Shown here in pieces: positions 6,755-7,591 of a stretch of 7,591 nt of DNA. The stretch is taken from assembly GCA_033549245.1 (NCBI GenBank), contig JAWSUW010000157.1, positions 1-7,591 of the forward strand. Reading direction: 5' to 3'. The DNA comes from Fusibacter_D sp033549245. GTDB taxonomy: Bacteria; Bacillota; Clostridia; Peptostreptococcales; Acidaminobacteraceae. Position 1 is the first letter of the stretch; each line of letters opens with the position of its first letter. A model generated the notes under the pieces. It was given only the letters and a program-made list of their open reading frames with translations. It was not told where the DNA came from and did not search any database. The position numbers were made by a program, and so were the translations under genes.

Positions 6755-7174
6755 ATGGACCACATAGAATCTATTGAATTGGGTTTAGCGGATAAAAAGT
6801 CTTATTCAGAGATTGCTCGAAAGGTATTCCTCACATATCCAACTAAGGTTCTTATTGGCAATGAAGAAAAACAATATAGCATTCTGAATGAAATAAGCCA
6901 ACATTTTTCCATACCAATAATGTCAATCCACGTTGTGGGTTCAGCAAAAATGGGATGTAGTTTCCATAAAGATAAAATATTTACACAAGGCGAATCTGAT
7001 TTAGATATTGCAATCATCGATGCATATTTATTTCAGAGGTATGTTGAAATGGTCTTTAAAGTAACCAAGGGTTACTCTGAAAAAACACTTTTTGATAGGT
7101 GCGACGGCATATCAAAAGAAAGGGAATACCTGGCATATTTAAACAAAGGTGATTCTACTGCAAAAAGTCACTAA
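6755..7174 (+). CDS. Nucleotidyltransferase-fold protein, C-terminally truncated
   Basis: The 139-residue frame contains a polymerase-beta/MNT-type nucleotidyltransferase motif: VVGSAKMGCSF with G62 and S63, then SDLDIAII with D82 and D84 as the likely metal-binding pair. A third carboxylate cannot be assigned. The start is supported by AGAGGTGA (6743-6750), four bases before the ATG, and the gene lies 11 bases after vsr, so the two are co-translated. Recognisable sequence runs to about YLNKG (138 bases after the DxD motif), where I would expect the chain to continue. Instead it reads DSTAKSH and stops, in what looks like the end of the right-hand IS. The original protein was probably longer. 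The substrate is unknown; related folds transfer nucleotides to proteins, tRNAs or small molecules. A toxin or signalling role would be a guess. Confidence 0.65.
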   Translation: MDHIESIELGLADKKSYSEIARKVFLTYPTKVLIGNEEKQYSILNEISQHFSIPIMSIHVVGSAKMGCSFHKDKIFTQGESDLDIAIIDAYLFQRYVEMVFKVTKGYSEKTLFDRCDGISKEREYLAYLNKGDSTAKSH

Positions 7175-7254
7175 ACCAAACACATACTGAACAACATTTT
7201 TTCGAGATAAAATGCGTTGAAAGCATTGATAATACTTAATTAAAGCCCTTTTTA

Positions 7255-7263
7255 TGGTATAAT
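7255..7263 (+). promoter_or_regulatory. Extended -10 promoter of the right-hand transposase
   Basis: TGGTATAAT contains a perfect -10 hexamer (7258-7263) and the upstream TG of an extended -10. The sequence at 17 bases upstream (7235-7240, CTTAAT) is a poor -35. It lies just before the assembly gap and the transposase frame. Confidence 0.45.
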
Positions 7264-7271
7264 AAAGAAGA

Positions 7272-7281
7272 NNNNNNNNNN
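7272..7281. other. Assembly gap of ten N
   Basis: Ten undetermined bases sit between the transposase promoter and the first transposase codons. A round number of N usually marks a scaffold join of unknown length. The sequence to the right may therefore be farther away than shown, or joined through a repeated IS copy. Confidence 0.9.
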
Positions 7282-7285
7282 TTCT

Positions 7286-7591
7286 GTGTTTCGACCCAAC
7301 AATGACCATCGACAACAACACTTTTTCGACAGCACCCATCACATGAATCCAAAAATTGTTGAGAAACTGGAGAAATCCTGGGCGTCTAAATTCTATGAAC
7401 ACATATTCTGCCAGATCGATGAAGCACCCTTTGCCGTACTCTACAGTGATATGGGACGGCCCAACACACCCGTCAACATACTCATAAGCCTGGAATACAT
7501 CAAACACATGAAAGACCTGACCGATCCTGATTTGATCGACGCGTTCCACTTTGACTACCTGGTGAATTATGCTGTTGGTATCAGAACACTG
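7286..7591 (+). CDS. IS1182-like transposase, N-terminal 102 residues (partial)
   Basis: Reading from the GTG at 7286 the frame stays open for 102 codons to the window edge. Family-typical segments are VFRPNNDHRQQHFF, LEKSWASKFYEHIFCQIDEA, LYSDMGRPNTPVNILISLEY and FDYLVNYAVGIRTL. This is the N-terminal DUF772-type region of IS1182-like transposases; the DDE core lies beyond the window. GTG 7286 is the first plausible start at the position where relatives begin with MFR, but the ribosome binding site would lie in the ten-N gap, so an upstream start hidden there is possible. It reads away from the DISARM cassette, mirroring the left-hand element. Confidence 0.85.
   Translation, partial: MFRPNNDHRQQHFFDSTHHMNPKIVEKLEKSWASKFYEHIFCQIDEAPFAVLYSDMGRPNTPVNILISLEYIKHMKDLTDPDLIDAFHFDYLVNYAVGIRTL

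Larger units (their letters stand above)
7151..7591 (+). mobile_element. 5' end of an IS1182-like insertion sequence, cut by the window edge
   Basis: The nucleotidyltransferase frame loses recognisable sequence near 7150. About 135 bases later an IS1182-type transposase begins on the plus strand. The non-coding stretch between holds a small hairpin (AATGC at 7211-7215, GCATT at 7223-7227), a promoter and an assembly gap. The boundary at 7151 is inferred from where the disrupted gene stops making sense; the terminal repeat cannot be confirmed because the other end is outside the window. The transposase differs from that of the left-hand element. Confidence 0.65.

Noticed and set aside
6755..7174. 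Two-gene nucleotidyltransferase toxin-antitoxin module (MNT/HEPN type)
   Set aside because: No HEPN-like partner gene is present beside it; the upstream partner is vsr and the downstream side is an IS.
7139..7549. Minus-strand open frame spanning the N run
   Set aside because: It runs through undetermined bases and is antisense to the IS1182-like transposase.
1..7591. Composite transposon carrying the defence cassette between two IS
   Set aside because: The two transposases differ clearly in sequence, so the ends are not copies of one element; independent insertions are the simpler reading.
1..7591. CRISPR array, tRNA or rRNA
   Set aside because: I found no regularly spaced direct repeats and no cloverleaf or rRNA-like sequence in the window.

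Overview
The window is a phage-defence island of the DISARM type, closed off at both ends by insertion sequences. The A+T-rich coding sequence, strong Shine-Dalgarno sites (for example AAGGGGTG and AGAGGTGA), short intergenic gaps and IS type all suggest a bacterium, most likely a low-GC Firmicute of the Clostridia. That taxonomic reading is an inference; no marker gene is present.

Layout. From 1 to about 450 lies the 5' end of an IS5/IS1182-like element. Its transposase reads leftwards out of the window and has its own promoter and leader hairpin. From 454 to 6157 three plus-strand genes form the DISARM core: drmA (SF2 helicase), drmB (DUF1998 zinc protein) and drmC (phospholipase-D-fold protein). 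After a 151-base gap come vsr (very-short-patch-repair endonuclease, 6309-6743) and, 11 bases later, a nucleotidyltransferase-fold gene (6755-7174). From about 7151 to the right edge lies the start of a second, different IS (IS1182-like) reading rightwards, interrupted by a run of ten N (7272-7281).

How the genes fit together. In known DISARM systems DrmA and DrmB form a DNA-engaging helicase complex, DrmC is a PLD protein, and a DNA methylase marks self DNA. No methylase is visible here. A Vsr endonuclease, whose family normally follows 5-methylcytosine methylases, sits directly downstream. This suggests a class 2 (cytosine-methylating) ancestry or a variant in which Vsr and the nucleotidyltransferase are accessory parts.

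State of the locus. Both ends look eroded. The readable part of DrmA starts abruptly near the YITGMLYP segment that in relatives lies some tens of residues inside the protein, and there is no convincing ribosome binding site before the first ATG. The nucleotidyltransferase frame ends shortly after its catalytic motif, in sequence that looks like the IS end. The cassette may therefore be a remnant, or may be expressed from an IS-borne outward promoter. The two IS are of different types, so this is not an obvious composite transposon.
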